Part shown: in pieces, positions 1-8,507 of the stretch | Layout: each line of letters opens with the position of its first letter | Position numbering within the stretch: the stretch's first letter is position 1 | Notes under the pieces: generated by a model | The model's input: the letters and a program-made list of their open reading frames with translations, nothing else | Told to the model about the DNA's origin: nothing | The model's database searches: none | Translations under genes and position numbers: made by a program | From: Planctomycetota bacterium | GTDB taxonomy: Bacteria > Planctomycetota > Planctomycetia > Pirellulales > Lacipirellulaceae | NCBI GenBank assembly: GCA_024278955.1 | Contig: JAJRSE010000071.1 | Span: 124,001 to 188,000, forward strand | Direction: 5' to 3' | DNA length: 64,000 nt

Positions 1-129
1 ATACTGCGCGGTTCCAACGCAGTCGCGCCGACCGAGCCTTCGGGACGGGTCCTACGTCTGAGCTCGCAGGAAGTCGGCGACGTTTACGACATTCTCTCGC
101 TGGGCTCTCGGGTCGTGATACGAAGGTAA
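1..129 (+). CDS. C-terminal end of an unidentified protein (partial)
   Basis: An open frame runs in from the left edge in frame 1 and stops at TAA 127-129, giving 42 visible residues ending DILSLGSRVVIRR. It is open from the first base and its codon use resembles the neighbouring genes, so it is probably the tail of a real gene that starts outside the window. Too little is visible to name a family. The next gene, pyrE, starts 254 bases later on the same strand, separated by a palindromic repeat, so an operon link is not clear. Confidence 0.5.
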   Translation: MLRGSNAVAPTEPSGRVLRLSSQEVGDVYDILSLGSRVVIRR

Positions 130-135
130 GCGGTT

Positions 136-272
136 CTAGTATTGCGTCGCAGCTTAATTTCCGGGTGCCACTCCTGGCTTGTCCAGCAGTGCGAAGCGGG
201 TACCCGGTGTCCACTGCTGGGCAAGCCAGCAGTGGCACCCAACTCGAAAGTTGAGCTGCGACGCTCCACTAG
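136..272. repeat. Palindromic MITE-like repeat, family A, copy 1
   Basis: The outer ends form an inverted repeat: 136-154 pairs with 254-272 at 16 of 19 positions, including a perfect 11-bp core (144-154 with 254-264). The interior is itself palindromic, built from the words GGGTGCCAC, TGCTGG and GGGTACCC. A second copy lies at 1690-1812 in opposite orientation. There is no coding capacity. The structure resembles a non-autonomous miniature transposable element or a REP-like palindrome. Short frames inside it are artefacts of the repeat. Confidence 0.8.
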
Positions 273-382
273 TGTGCCGGCAGCAAACAAGTATCGGTAC
301 GTCTGCACTTAATTGTAATCGCTCTTCATGTTATGCTCCTGAGGTTCACGAACTTCCGTTACGCTAAGGGGCACCGTTACCG

Positions 383-922
383 ATGTACGATCGACAATCA
401 CTAATCGAGTTAATCCGTAAACAGGCTTTGCAGTTTGGCAACTTTACGCTTGCCTCGGGAAAGAAGGCGACATTTTATCTTGATTGCCGCAAGGTAACCC
501 TTGATGCCTGCGGTGCAAGGCTGATTGGCGAAGGGATGCTTGACCTTTTGGCCGACGACATGCCTCCGCTCGTAGGCGGGATGGCCATTGGTGCCGATCC
601 GATCACGGCTTCGATTCTCACCTTGGCCGGCATACGAGAGCAACCGCTTCGAGGGATTATTGTCCGTAAAGAGTCGAAAGAGCATGGCACCGGTCGATTT
701 GTAGAAGGCCCTTACGAGTCGGGCGAAGAGCTGGTCATTGTCGAAGATGTGGTTACCACAGGTGGTTCGTCGCTCAAGGCGATTGAGCGATGCGAAGCTG
801 TGGGACTCAAGGTGAAGCGTGTTCTTGCGATCGTCGACCGCTTGTCAGGCGGCAAAGAAGCGTTTGCCGAGCGTGGCTACGAGTTAACCACGCTGCTGAC
901 GATCAAAGATCTCGGCATCTGA
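383..922 (+). CDS. pyrE: Orotate phosphoribosyltransferase
   Basis: The enzyme transfers phosphoribose from PRPP to orotate, giving orotidine monophosphate in pyrimidine synthesis; it is cytosolic. The 179-aa product has the usual length for bacterial PyrE. An N-terminal block FTLASGKKATFYLDCRK matches the orotate-binding region, and residues about 118-131 (VIVEDVVTTGGS) are the PRPP-binding loop of type I phosphoribosyltransferases. The start ATG 383 gives the normal N terminus. No other pyr gene is adjacent, so it is probably transcribed alone. Confidence 0.95.
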   Translation: MYDRQSLIELIRKQALQFGNFTLASGKKATFYLDCRKVTLDACGARLIGEGMLDLLADDMPPLVGGMAIGADPITASILTLAGIREQPLRGIIVRKESKEHGTGRFVEGPYESGEELVIVEDVVTTGGSSLKAIERCEAVGLKVKRVLAIVDRLSGGKEAFAERGYELTTLLTIKDLGI

Positions 923-1010
923 GCGATTGCGGATCTCGGATTGCGGAATAGTTGAGGCTGACATATTTTTCGCCATCTCAAACTCGAATTCTCCAATCTA
1001 AAATCGAAAC

Positions 1011-1688
1011 ATGGAAACTTCGCTTCATCGGCAGCTCAAGTTGCACTACGCCGCGGGATCCGACCAGCTTGAGGTTGCTTTCGAGGGGTATCGCATTGAT
1101 GCGATCCGTGGCAAAGAGTTGATTGAAATCCAGCACGGATCGCTCGCCGCGATTCGCGACAAGATTGCCAAGCTGCTGATCAAACACCGAGTCACCGTAG
1201 TCAAGCCGATTGTGGCCCGTAAAACTTTGGTCAAACTCGACAAGCGAGACGGCGAAGTCGTCGGTCGCCGGTTGAGCCCCAAACGGGGGCAACTTTTGAA
1301 TTTATTCGACGAAATGGTTTACTTCACCCGCGTCTTTCCTCACAAACGACTCACGCTTGAAGTGGCCCTGGTCGAAGTCGAAGAACTCCGTTACCCGGGC
1401 CACGGTCGCCGTCGGCGTCATCGCGAAAACGACTTTCAAGTGGAAGATCAACTGCTCGTTTCGATTCTTGAAACCCATCGATTCAAGACTTTGCGTGATT
1501 TAAGAAGGTTGCTGCCTCGGAGTTTGGAGTCGACGTTTCACACAGGCCAGCTGGCCAAATCGCTGGGCGTGCGACGACCTATCGCCCAACGAATTGCCTA
1601 CTGCATGCGGGAAACCGGCGCCATCCACATTGTGGGCAAACAAGGCAATTCGGTCCTCTATAGCAAGCGGAAACGCCTGGCTGCGTAG
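1011..1688 (+). CDS. Conserved planctomycete-type protein, possible PD-(D/E)XK nuclease with C-terminal winged helix
   Basis: 225 aa, no signal peptide, cytosolic. The N-terminal 70 residues carry the pattern YRIDAI then KELIEIQ, followed by a helix with DKIAKLLIKH. This is the order of acidic residue, strand and E-x-(Q/K) seen in PD-(D/E)XK-fold nucleases. Residues about 140-220 are basic and helical (KTLRDLRRLLP, then QRIAYCMRETGAI), like a winged helix that would bind DNA. The sequence reads cleanly, without frameshift. The nuclease assignment is an inference from motif order only; an ordinary planctomycete hypothetical protein is the fallback. The next gene, fabH, is separated by a palindromic repeat. 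Confidence 0.55.
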   Translation: METSLHRQLKLHYAAGSDQLEVAFEGYRIDAIRGKELIEIQHGSLAAIRDKIAKLLIKHRVTVVKPIVARKTLVKLDKRDGEVVGRRLSPKRGQLLNLFDEMVYFTRVFPHKRLTLEVALVEVEELRYPGHGRRRRHRENDFQVEDQLLVSILETHRFKTLRDLRRLLPRSLESTFHTGQLAKSLGVRRPIAQRIAYCMRETGAIHIVGKQGNSVLYSKRKRLAA

Positions 1689-1689
1689 A

Positions 1690-1812
1690 CACTACCGCAG
1701 CTCAAATTTCGAGTTGGGTGCCACTGCTGGCCTGCCCAGCAGTAGACTCCGGGTACCCGCTTCGCAGTGCTGGACGAGCCAGCAGTGGCACCCGAAAACC
1801 AAGCTGCGATGG
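1690..1812. repeat. Palindromic MITE-like repeat, family A, copy 2
   Basis: The segment matches the reverse complement of copy 1 (136-272) nearly base for base over about 105 bases. The outer ends CGCAGCT (1696-1702) and AGCTGCG (1802-1808) are inverted. It begins directly behind the stop codon of the 1011-1688 gene. Its outermost bases are less conserved than in copy 1. Confidence 0.8.
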
Positions 1813-1956
1813 AATACGAGGGGACCATTTGCATCTAACGCTGGGCTTGCGATTGTGTCTGCGAGTGCGTACCCTGCTAGCTTCAAATTGAGTCGCATCA
1901 AGTGGACCTCTTGGTCCTATTTTTCTATCTAAGTTTGTCGGGGGAGGTTTTCTGTC

Positions 1957-2976
1957 ATGAGCGAGCGAAGCGAACTGAAATCCAGATCGCCGGTGCGAAA
2001 GCTTATGGGCGTACAGGTTGTCGGAACCGGCAGCTTTGTGCCTGACAATGTGGTTACGAACGAGGACCTGGAGTCGCTTGGTTGCGATGCCGACTGGATT
2101 CTCCAGCGCACCGGTATCCGCGAACGCCGCCATGCGCCACCGGGGATGGCAACCGGCGACATGGCGATTGCCGCTGCCGAGATCGCGCTCAGCGAGAGCG
2201 GCGTCAATCGCGATGAGATCGACATGCTGATTTTGGCCACGCTTTCGCCCGACCGTTTGATGCCAGCTACCGCTACGACGGTTCAAGATAAGCTCGGATT
2301 GCGCTGCGGGGCCATGGATCTCTCGGCTGCTTGCTCGGGTTTTCTTTACTCGCTTGTAACGGGAATACAGTACATCTCGACCGGCTGTTGTCGGCAAGTG
2401 TTGGTGATTGGCTCCGATGCGAATTCAAGGGTCATCAATCCCAAAGACAAAAAGACGTACCCTCTGTTTGGCGACGGCGCCGGCGCCGTTGTCTTGGCAC
2501 CGGGGAGCCCTGAACAAGGAGCGTTGTCGTACACGCTCGGAGCCGATGGCTCGGGAACCGAACTTCTTTGGCGAGATGCAGGGGGCTCCTGCAATCCGTT
2601 CGATCCAGAGAAATCGAAAGACGGTTCTTGGTTTGTCGACATGGACGGTCGTGCTGTTTTTAAGTGGGCGGTTCGTATGGTTGAGCAATGTTCCCGCGAT
2701 GTGGTGAGTGCGGCCGGGCTTGAGATCGACGACGTCGATTGGTGGTTGCTTCATCAAGCGAATGCAAGAATTCTTGATTCCGCCGTTGAATCGCTCGGCA
2801 TCAATCGCGACAAAGTCGTCATGCACCTCGACCGCTACGGAAACACTTCCGCAGGGACCGTGCCCCTGGCTCTCGACGAATTGTTACGAGAGGGAAAGGT
2901 CGAACGAGGCCAGACCTTAGTTATGTCGGGCTTCGGTGCCGGTCTGACTTGGGGTTCCACCGTCTGGCGCTGGTAG
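1957..2976 (+). CDS. fabH: 3-oxoacyl-[acyl-carrier-protein] synthase III
   Basis: KAS III condenses acetyl-CoA with malonyl-ACP to start fatty acid synthesis. The 339-aa product has the full catalytic triad: Cys126 in SAACSGF, His266 in LLHQANARI and Asn296 in GNTSAG. A purine-rich GGGGGAGG lies about 10 bases upstream of ATG 1957 and decides this start. It leaves a short basic N-terminal extension (about 16 residues) before the usual beginning MGVQVVGTGSFVP at 2005, where no ribosome site is seen. plsX, rpmF and acpP, common neighbours elsewhere, are not present, so the gene appears solitary. Confidence 0.95.
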   Translation: MSERSELKSRSPVRKLMGVQVVGTGSFVPDNVVTNEDLESLGCDADWILQRTGIRERRHAPPGMATGDMAIAAAEIALSESGVNRDEIDMLILATLSPDRLMPATATTVQDKLGLRCGAMDLSAACSGFLYSLVTGIQYISTGCCRQVLVIGSDANSRVINPKDKKTYPLFGDGAGAVVLAPGSPEQGALSYTLGADGSGTELLWRDAGGSCNPFDPEKSKDGSWFVDMDGRAVFKWAVRMVEQCSRDVVSAAGLEIDDVDWWLLHQANARILDSAVESLGINRDKVVMHLDRYGNTSAGTVPLALDELLREGKVERGQTLVMSGFGAGLTWGSTVWRW

Positions 2977-3030
2977 CTTTTTGACCCGTCGTAAGAAACC
3001 ACGAATCACACGAATGGATAACTAGTCTCT

Positions 3031-4848
3031 ATGGCCGCAAGCAAAAAACGTCAGAAGACTCTGCCCACACGAAATAAAGTCAAGGTGGCCGATACTTGGA
3101 ATCTCGACTCGCTGTATTCTAGCGACAAAGCGTGGGAAACGGACTTCACGAAGTGGGAAAAGCAGATCAAACGGTACACGGCCTTTCAAGGCACGCTCGG
3201 CAAGAGCGCAGCCAAGTTGGCTGCTTGCTTGAAATTCGACGTGAAGTTCGATCGCCTTACCGAGCGGCTTGGCACCTATGCGTTTCTTAAAACGACCGAA
3301 GATACTGCCGACGGCACTTATCAGCGCATGATGGGGCGTTTCCAGCATGCCGCCACCGAGGCAAGCCAAGCGGCCAGTTTTATGCGTCCAGAAATATTGG
3401 CGATCCCCGATCGAAAGTATCGACAGTATCTCAAGTCGAAGGAACTCAAGGCCTATCAGCTCGTTTTGGAACGCTTGGTACGCTACAAACCGCATACGCT
3501 TAGCAACGCCGAAGAGCGGCTATTGGCCATGCAGGGCCAAATGGCCGATGTGGCGAACCATGCGTTCGGGCAGTTGACCGATGCCGATCTCAAGTTTGGG
3601 ATGATCAAAAACGAAAAAGGCGAATCGATCGAGTTATCCCACTCGTCCTTCTCTGCACTCTTACATTCGCCCAAACGCTCGGTCCGAAGCAAAGCCTTCC
3701 ATCAGTATTACGACGTCTTCGAGGGGCACGAAAATGTCTTGGCCGCGACCCTCTCGGGATCGGTGCAGTGTGATGTCTACAACGCGAAGGCCCGCGGGTT
3801 TGACAGCGCAATTTCCGCTTCGCTCTTTTCCGACAACATGCCCCAAAGCGTCTACGACAGTCTCATCTCGGCGGTTCGCAGCCGGCAACCGGCGATTTGT
3901 CGTTATCTCGAACTGCGTCGCCGCAAGATGCGACTCAAAGACCTTCACCAGTACGATACTTATGTGCCAATTCTGAGCGAGCTTGATCAGCGCCGCACTT
4001 GGAAACAGGCGATTGACGTCGTGATGCGATCGCTTGAACCTTTGGGAGAAGAATACTGCCAAGTGCTCCGAAGCGGGCTTACCGACCTGCGGTGGTGCGA
4101 CCGCTATCCCAACCGTGGCAAGCAAAGCGGTGCCTTTAGTGCGGGCACTTTTGATGGCGCTCCGTATATTATGATGAACTATCAGCCGTCGGTGCTCGAC
4201 CATGTCTTTACGCTTGCCCATGAAGCCGGCCATTCGATGCACAGCTACTACTCGGCCAAGAATCAACCGTTTCAGTATTACAACTACACGATATTTGTCG
4301 CCGAAGTGGCCAGCACTTTTAATGAGCAACTACTTAGTCGGCACTTGATGAAGCAAGCCAAGACCGATCAAGAACGAGCCTATTTGGTCAATCGCGACAT
4401 CGACGCCATCCGCGGTACCATCATTCGCCAAACGATGTTCGCCGAGTTTGAAAAAACGATTCATGCCCTGGCCGAAGCAGGCGAGCCGCTCACGGTCGAC
4501 TGCTTTAAGTCGGAGTACCGCAAACTGCTCGAAGCTTATTTCGGCCCCGACTTTGTGATCGACGAACAGCTGAAGCTCGAATGCCTGCGAATCCCGCATT
4601 TCTATCGTGCATTCTACGTTTACAAATACGCGACCGGCCTTTCTGCCGCGATCGCGCTGAGCGAACGTGTGCTGGGCGGCGGACAGCAAGAACTCAACGA
4701 TTATCTGTCGTTCCTCAAAGGCGGCTGTTCAAAATATCCGCTAGATTTGTTACGCGACGCCGGGGTCGACATGACGAAACCTGAGCCGGTGCAAACGGCC
4801 CTTGACCGGTTCGAGTCGCTAGTCGAGGAGTTGGATGAGTTGCTTTGA
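3031..4848 (+). CDS. pepF: Oligoendopeptidase F family zinc peptidase (M3)
   Basis: A cytosolic peptidase that cleaves short peptides. At 605 aa it has the standard length. The zinc motif HEAGH is at residues 397-401 within LAHEAGHSMHSYYS, and the downstream block FVAEVASTFNE supplies the third zinc ligand. The N terminus is basic (MAASKKRQK) with no signal peptide. It starts 54 bases after fabH on the same strand, so co-transcription is possible but there is no functional link. Confidence 0.93.
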   Translation: MAASKKRQKTLPTRNKVKVADTWNLDSLYSSDKAWETDFTKWEKQIKRYTAFQGTLGKSAAKLAACLKFDVKFDRLTERLGTYAFLKTTEDTADGTYQRMMGRFQHAATEASQAASFMRPEILAIPDRKYRQYLKSKELKAYQLVLERLVRYKPHTLSNAEERLLAMQGQMADVANHAFGQLTDADLKFGMIKNEKGESIELSHSSFSALLHSPKRSVRSKAFHQYYDVFEGHENVLAATLSGSVQCDVYNAKARGFDSAISASLFSDNMPQSVYDSLISAVRSRQPAICRYLELRRRKMRLKDLHQYDTYVPILSELDQRRTWKQAIDVVMRSLEPLGEEYCQVLRSGLTDLRWCDRYPNRGKQSGAFSAGTFDGAPYIMMNYQPSVLDHVFTLAHEAGHSMHSYYSAKNQPFQYYNYTIFVAEVASTFNEQLLSRHLMKQAKTDQERAYLVNRDIDAIRGTIIRQTMFAEFEKTIHALAEAGEPLTVDCFKSEYRKLLEAYFGPDFVIDEQLKLECLRIPHFYRAFYVYKYATGLSAAIALSERVLGGGQQELNDYLSFLKGGCSKYPLDLLRDAGVDMTKPEPVQTALDRFESLVEELDELL

Positions 4849-4893
4849 CCGCGATCTGGTTGGCTGGTACGATTTAGTGAAGGAGAACAAACG

Positions 4894-5202
4894 ATGCCCT
4901 ACCAACTGCCACCCGATATTCAACAGCGCATCAAGAGCTATCTTGAAGTTGGGTCCGGCGACAGTGAAGACCATGTTCTTCGTCTCGCATTGGATGCGTT
5001 AGACTGGCAAGAGGAAGAAGTTCGTGCGATTGGACAAGGCATCGACGACATGGAAGCGGGCCGCGTTCGACCTTTGCGCGAGTTTGATAAGGAGTTTCGG
5101 ACGCAAAAAAAATCGCACAGGATGCGTGATGCACGAAGTCATTCTGACGAAGCAGGCGGGAGAATACCTGCTGTTATCGGTTTATTTCCATTACGATCTT
5201 GA
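4894..5202 (+). pseudogene. ParD/CopG-like antitoxin with a frameshift in an A8 tract
   Basis: A good ribosome site (AAGGAGAA) precedes ATG 4894. The first 70 residues, with LRLALDALDWQEEEVRAIGQGI and LREFDKEF, look like the antitoxins that pair with ParE toxins. At 5105-5112 there are eight A residues. Adding one A would give the ending RTQKKIAQDA and a stop at 5127-5129 that overlaps the toxin start as TGATG. In the sequence as given the frame instead runs on to 5202 with unrelated residues. Either the pair is decayed, the tract slips, or the base count is wrong. Confidence 0.7.
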
Positions 5203-5236
5203 GGTACCTGGCCGTGAATTTGCAACATCTCAATAA
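5129..5236 (+). pseudogene. Truncated ParE-like toxin start
   Basis: The frame from ATG 5129 begins MHEVILTKQAGEYLL, the typical beginning of ParE/RelE-type toxins, but stops after 35 codons where about 95 are expected. The residues after about position 15 no longer look like the family. The ATG would overlap the repaired antitoxin stop by one base, as in functional pairs. The toxin is therefore a dead 5' remnant; the next gene begins inside it at 5214. Confidence 0.65.
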
Positions 5237-5450
5237 AGTTTGCTTCACAATATGCATCGTCTGTATCGTTCTTGGAACAGTTTTATCCTTGGCAATGATT
5301 TGGGGCGATATCCGAGACAGCGAATTCGTGTGGAAGTCGTGGCTTACAATTGGTGTGTTTTTTCTTTCCTCCGCCCTTACGTTGATCGTGAGTAAGACGC
5401 TCGGGGCACGAGCTGAACACCGCGATGATCAACGGGGTCCTTTCTTGTAA
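5214..5450 (+). CDS. Small two-helix membrane protein
   Basis: From GTG 5214, with GAGG about 9 bases upstream, the product has 78 residues. Two hydrophobic segments (about residues 8-30 and 42-61) are separated by a short polar loop, and the tail is charged. No catalytic motif is visible. An earlier ATG at 5199 is possible but lacks a ribosome site. The function is unknown; similar short two-helix proteins are common in planctomycete genomes. Confidence 0.6.
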   Translation: MNLQHLNKVCFTICIVCIVLGTVLSLAMIWGDIRDSEFVWKSWLTIGVFFLSSALTLIVSKTLGARAEHRDDQRGPFL

Positions 5451-5527
5451 TGCCGGTCGACGCCAACGATGTCCGGCGCATTGAGCCAGGCGAAGTGTTG
5501 CACGCTCGGCGAACCGCGTAGGCCCCG

Positions 5528-6120
5528 CTACAGAAACTCATCGTCTTCTTCTTCGGGAAGAATCTCCTCGGCTACCAATTGCCGCCAGATCGCCAGGACT
5601 TCTGGCCGAGCCCCCAGAGCTTCAAGTCGCTCTTGGACCGGGCCTTCCTTGATTTTGAGTTCCGGGAATGTTAGCAGCAGGTGGGCCAGGTCGCGCCAAT
5701 CGGTACCTGCCTTCGGTCTCCCTTTACGATGGTGATAGGCAAGAACTTTGTCGGCGATGATGTTGGCTGGTGTGAGAACCAAGACGCCGCCGATTCGCTG
5801 AGTAGCAGGCAATGATTCAACCGATCGTAGGTCTACTAGATGACGATTCTTTGGCTTGGCGAGCTGGACCAGCCGATATCCGGATCCCTCGCCGACGGTG
5901 CAAATCCGTACGGCAATGCCAAACTTTTGGCTGAGATGTTCTTTGAGTTCTTCTGCTAGTTGCTCGGCTACGGGCGAAATGATATTTACGTCTTCGGTCA
6001 TCCGGCGCTCGTCGACGTAAGCGTTTACGGCCATCGCCCCAAGAGGGCGGCGTCGTCGCGACCTTCCAGGAAATTAATGACGGCTTGTTGAATCGTTCCC
6101 TTGGGCAGGGGATCGTTCAT
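5528..6120 (-). pseudogene. AbiEii-like nucleotidyltransferase with a frameshift near the N terminus
   Basis: A 31-codon frame starting at ATG 6120 (MNDPLPKGTIQQAVINFLEG) runs into a stop at 6025-6027. The overlapping frame from 6034 continues MAVNAYVDERRMTEDVNII to 5528. One extra G in the GGGG run just before this overlap would join them as LLGAMAVNAYVDERRMTEDV, the continuous form expected for nucleotidyltransferase-fold proteins (small G, then T-x-D-V). An in-frame ATG at 6159 could extend the N terminus. The rest, 168 aa, is intact. AbiEii-type proteins act as toxins or accessory nucleotidyltransferases. The gene is either broken or carries a one-base sequence error. Confidence 0.6.
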
Positions 6121-6193
6121 GACAATCTCTCGAAATGTTAAGCCGGCGTCGACAAGCATCTTCAGTTCTCTTTTGTCCTATATTTACTCCCAC

Positions 6194-7231
6194 CTACTCT
6201 GCCCGCAAGCTCTCTTCGCCAAACTGGGTAACCCAATAAAAGGGCTGGCCTAGTTCGTCGACCCGTAGTTCGCCGGCGAGTCGTGCTTGGCTGAGGATTC
6301 GGTCGACCGCTTTTTTGAGATAAGTTTTTCCCCGCTTGAGTTTGACTTGAACCTCGTCGGGCTGAATGTTTTTTCTCCGGAGGATCCATTCGTCCATGAC
6401 CACGGGGACGCCGAGCCGAGGTTTCAGGGCGTTGAGCGCTTGGGTTAACGAGTAGCCGGCGATTTCGAGAGTCAGCGATTCAAACATTTTGGGAGCGAGT
6501 CGGCGAGGGCTGGCTTCCGACTGCCATCCGACGGGCCAAGTTTCGATGCGGTGGTCGTAGCGAATCACACGTATCCGCAAGGGCTTGCCGCGGAGTTTTT
6601 CTGGCTGGAGAGCGAGGCCTTGCTGCCTGAGGACGAGAGCCAACGAAGTGCCGGCTGCCATGCCTCGCAGCTCCTTGGCCAATGGCAGTTTGGTGAGCAT
6701 GACTTTTGCAACGGGGTCGATCTCGACGGGCGTGGCAAACTTTTTGGCTAGACGGCTTAGCAGCTCGGTTCGGGTGATGCCTACGGTCGAGAAATCGACA
6801 AGCGACTCGAAGTCGGTGTAGATGGTTTGAAACTGTTGGTCGGTGAGATCGAATCGCCCCCGAGGATCGTCCCCTTCGGCCAGGTCGAGGGGAAGTTCTT
6901 TGAAGTACTTTCGTAGAGCAGCCAACTGGTGTGATTTGAATCGGCGTTTGGGGAGCACCAATTCATTACGACGGCTGAGGATAGCCAACACCTTGATTCG
7001 TTCGCCGGAGGTTGCTAGGACCTGCGGTCGGTCGTCTGCGTGAGCGATACGAAGCTGGACTCGGCTGAGCCCGATTTTCCCCAGCGTTTTGGCCCATTGT
7101 TGTGGGGCAGTCAGGGCAACCCCGGGCTCGATTGCTACTTCGATCGAGATCGAGGGCGCTGCGCAGGCAAAATTCCCTAAAGAAATTGTGAGGAAGCATA
7201 AAACGTTGGCTAAGCCGAGGCGAATTGTCAT
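6194..7231 (-). CDS. Exported protein of unknown function
   Basis: From ATG 7231 (AGGA about 11 bases upstream) the product has 345 aa and starts with a clear signal peptide (MTIRLGLANVLCFLTISLG, cleavage near CAA). The rest is soluble, basic and without a recognisable motif. It has two parts, an N-terminal half with a LTDQQFQTIY stretch and a C-terminal half rich in K/R that ends in a compact block with YWVTQFGEE. It is divergent from the sugar-isomerase gene at 7415. The longer reading frame to 7300 is unlikely to be used because it would bury the signal peptide. Confidence 0.65.
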   Translation of the reverse strand: MTIRLGLANVLCFLTISLGNFACAAPSISIEVAIEPGVALTAPQQWAKTLGKIGLSRVQLRIAHADDRPQVLATSGERIKVLAILSRRNELVLPKRRFKSHQLAALRKYFKELPLDLAEGDDPRGRFDLTDQQFQTIYTDFESLVDFSTVGITRTELLSRLAKKFATPVEIDPVAKVMLTKLPLAKELRGMAAGTSLALVLRQQGLALQPEKLRGKPLRIRVIRYDHRIETWPVGWQSEASPRRLAPKMFESLTLEIAGYSLTQALNALKPRLGVPVVMDEWILRRKNIQPDEVQVKLKRGKTYLKKAVDRILSQARLAGELRVDELGQPFYWVTQFGEESLRAE

Positions 7232-7414
7232 CTCAAAAATCCTACTATTTCCCGCCCATCGCCATGTTGGTTTCCAAGTCCCGCTTTTGAAGTATAGCAC
7301 TCAGAAGTCGGGGATTGCGTCGGTTGCGAATCTGAGTGAATCTGTAAAAATACGGGTCTCGATTTTACCGAGAGAAATTAGCACAATCGCCTTGAAACAG
7401 GAGCCTCGAACAAT

Positions 7415-8428
7415 ATGTCGCGTCCCGTCACACTCTGTACCGGTCAATGGGCCGATCTCCCGCTCGAAGATTTGGCCCGTTTGGCCCGAGAGTTGGGCTT
7501 CGATGGCCTGGAGTTGGCCTGCTGGGGAGATCATTTTGAAGTCGACAAGGCGATGGCCGACGACAGCTATCTGAAGGCAAAGCGAGACTTGCTCGAAAGC
7601 CACGACATGCAGTGCCATGCGATCAGCGCCCATCTGGTTGGCCAAGCCGTTTGCGACATCATCGACGATCGTCACCAATCGATTCTTCCCCCACATGTCT
7701 GGGGCGACGGCCTGAGCTCTGGGGACGGAGGTGCAGGTGTCAACAAGCGAGCTGTTGAGGAAATCAAGAATACCGCCCGGGCGGCACAAAAGTTTGGCGT
7801 CGACGTAGTCAACGGATTTACAGGTTCGAGCATCTGGCATTTACTCTACTCGTTTCCCCCGGTGCCAGAATCGACTCTCGAAAAGGGTTTTGCCGATTTC
7901 GCAGACACCTGGAACCCCATTCTTGATGTCTTTGCCGAATGTGGCGTCCGGTTTGCGCTCGAAGTGCATCCTACCGAGATTGCTTTCGACATCCACACCG
8001 CCAAGCGGGCGCTCGACGCCATTGGGCATCGCGAAGAGTTTGGTTTTAATTTTGACCCAAGCCATCTCATTTGGCAGGGCATCGACCCGGTGGAGTTCAT
8101 TCGTGCGTTCCCCGATCGTATCTACCATGTCCATATGAAGGACGCGATCGTGACGCTTAACGGTACGTCGGGCATCTTGGCGAGCCATTTGAATTTTGGC
8201 GATGCTCGTCGGGGTTGGGATTTCCGTTCGGTCGGTCGCGGCAGCGTAAATTTTGAAGAGATCGTTCGTGCCCTGAACATCGTTGGCTACAACGGTCCGC
8301 TGAGTGTCGAGTGGGAAGATGCACGCATGGATCGTGAGCATGGCGCCCGAGAGGCTTGTGAGTTTGTCAAAAAGCTTGACTTCAAGCCCGCCAACGTCGC
8401 CTTTGACGCCGCGTTTTCCAAGGACTAG
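7415..8428 (+). CDS. Sugar phosphate isomerase/epimerase family protein (TIM barrel)
   Basis: 337 aa, cytosolic, of the xylose-isomerase-like TIM-barrel family. Metal ligands are visible in family positions: ALEVHPTE (Glu and His), [14 protein letters not shown] (Asp and His), HVHMKDA (His) and SVEWED (Glu). AGGAG about 12 bases before ATG 7415 supports the start. Relatives isomerise or epimerise sugars and inositols, but the substrate cannot be read from the sequence. An extended -10 promoter for the next gene lies directly behind this one. Confidence 0.88.
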   Translation: MSRPVTLCTGQWADLPLEDLARLARELGFDGLELACWGDHFEVDKAMADDSYLKAKRDLLESHDMQCHAISAHLVGQAVCDIIDDRHQSILPPHVWGDGLSSGDGGAGVNKRAVEEIKNTARAAQKFGVDVVNGFTGSSIWHLLYSFPPVPESTLEKGFADFADTWNPILDVFAECGVRFALEVHPTEIAFDIHTAKRALDAIGHREEFGFNFDPSHLIWQGIDPVEFIRAFPDRIYHVHMKDAIVTLNGTSGILASHLNFGDARRGWDFRSVGRGSVNFEEIVRALNIVGYNGPLSVEWEDARMDREHGAREACEFVKKLDFKPANVAFDAAFSKD

Positions 8429-8455
8429 ACTTCCGGCAAAGCCTGTTGAGGCCCG

Positions 8456-8464
8456 TGCTATAAT
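8456..8464 (+). promoter_or_regulatory. Extended -10 promoter element
   Basis: The sequence TGCTATAAT carries a perfect TATAAT (8459-8464) preceded by TG one base upstream, the extended -10 form. No good -35 hexamer is found at 16-18 bases, which fits extended -10 promoters. It lies 44 bases before the GTG start of the secreted protein at 8508. Confidence 0.55.
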
Positions 8465-8507
8465 AGTCGGTAGAGGGCGTTGTCTTTTTTTCCGCTGACG
8501 GTTTCAG

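Noticed and set aside
179-367. Short ORFs across the family A palindromes as genes
   Set aside because: The same residues arise on both strands from the palindrome; no ribosome site.
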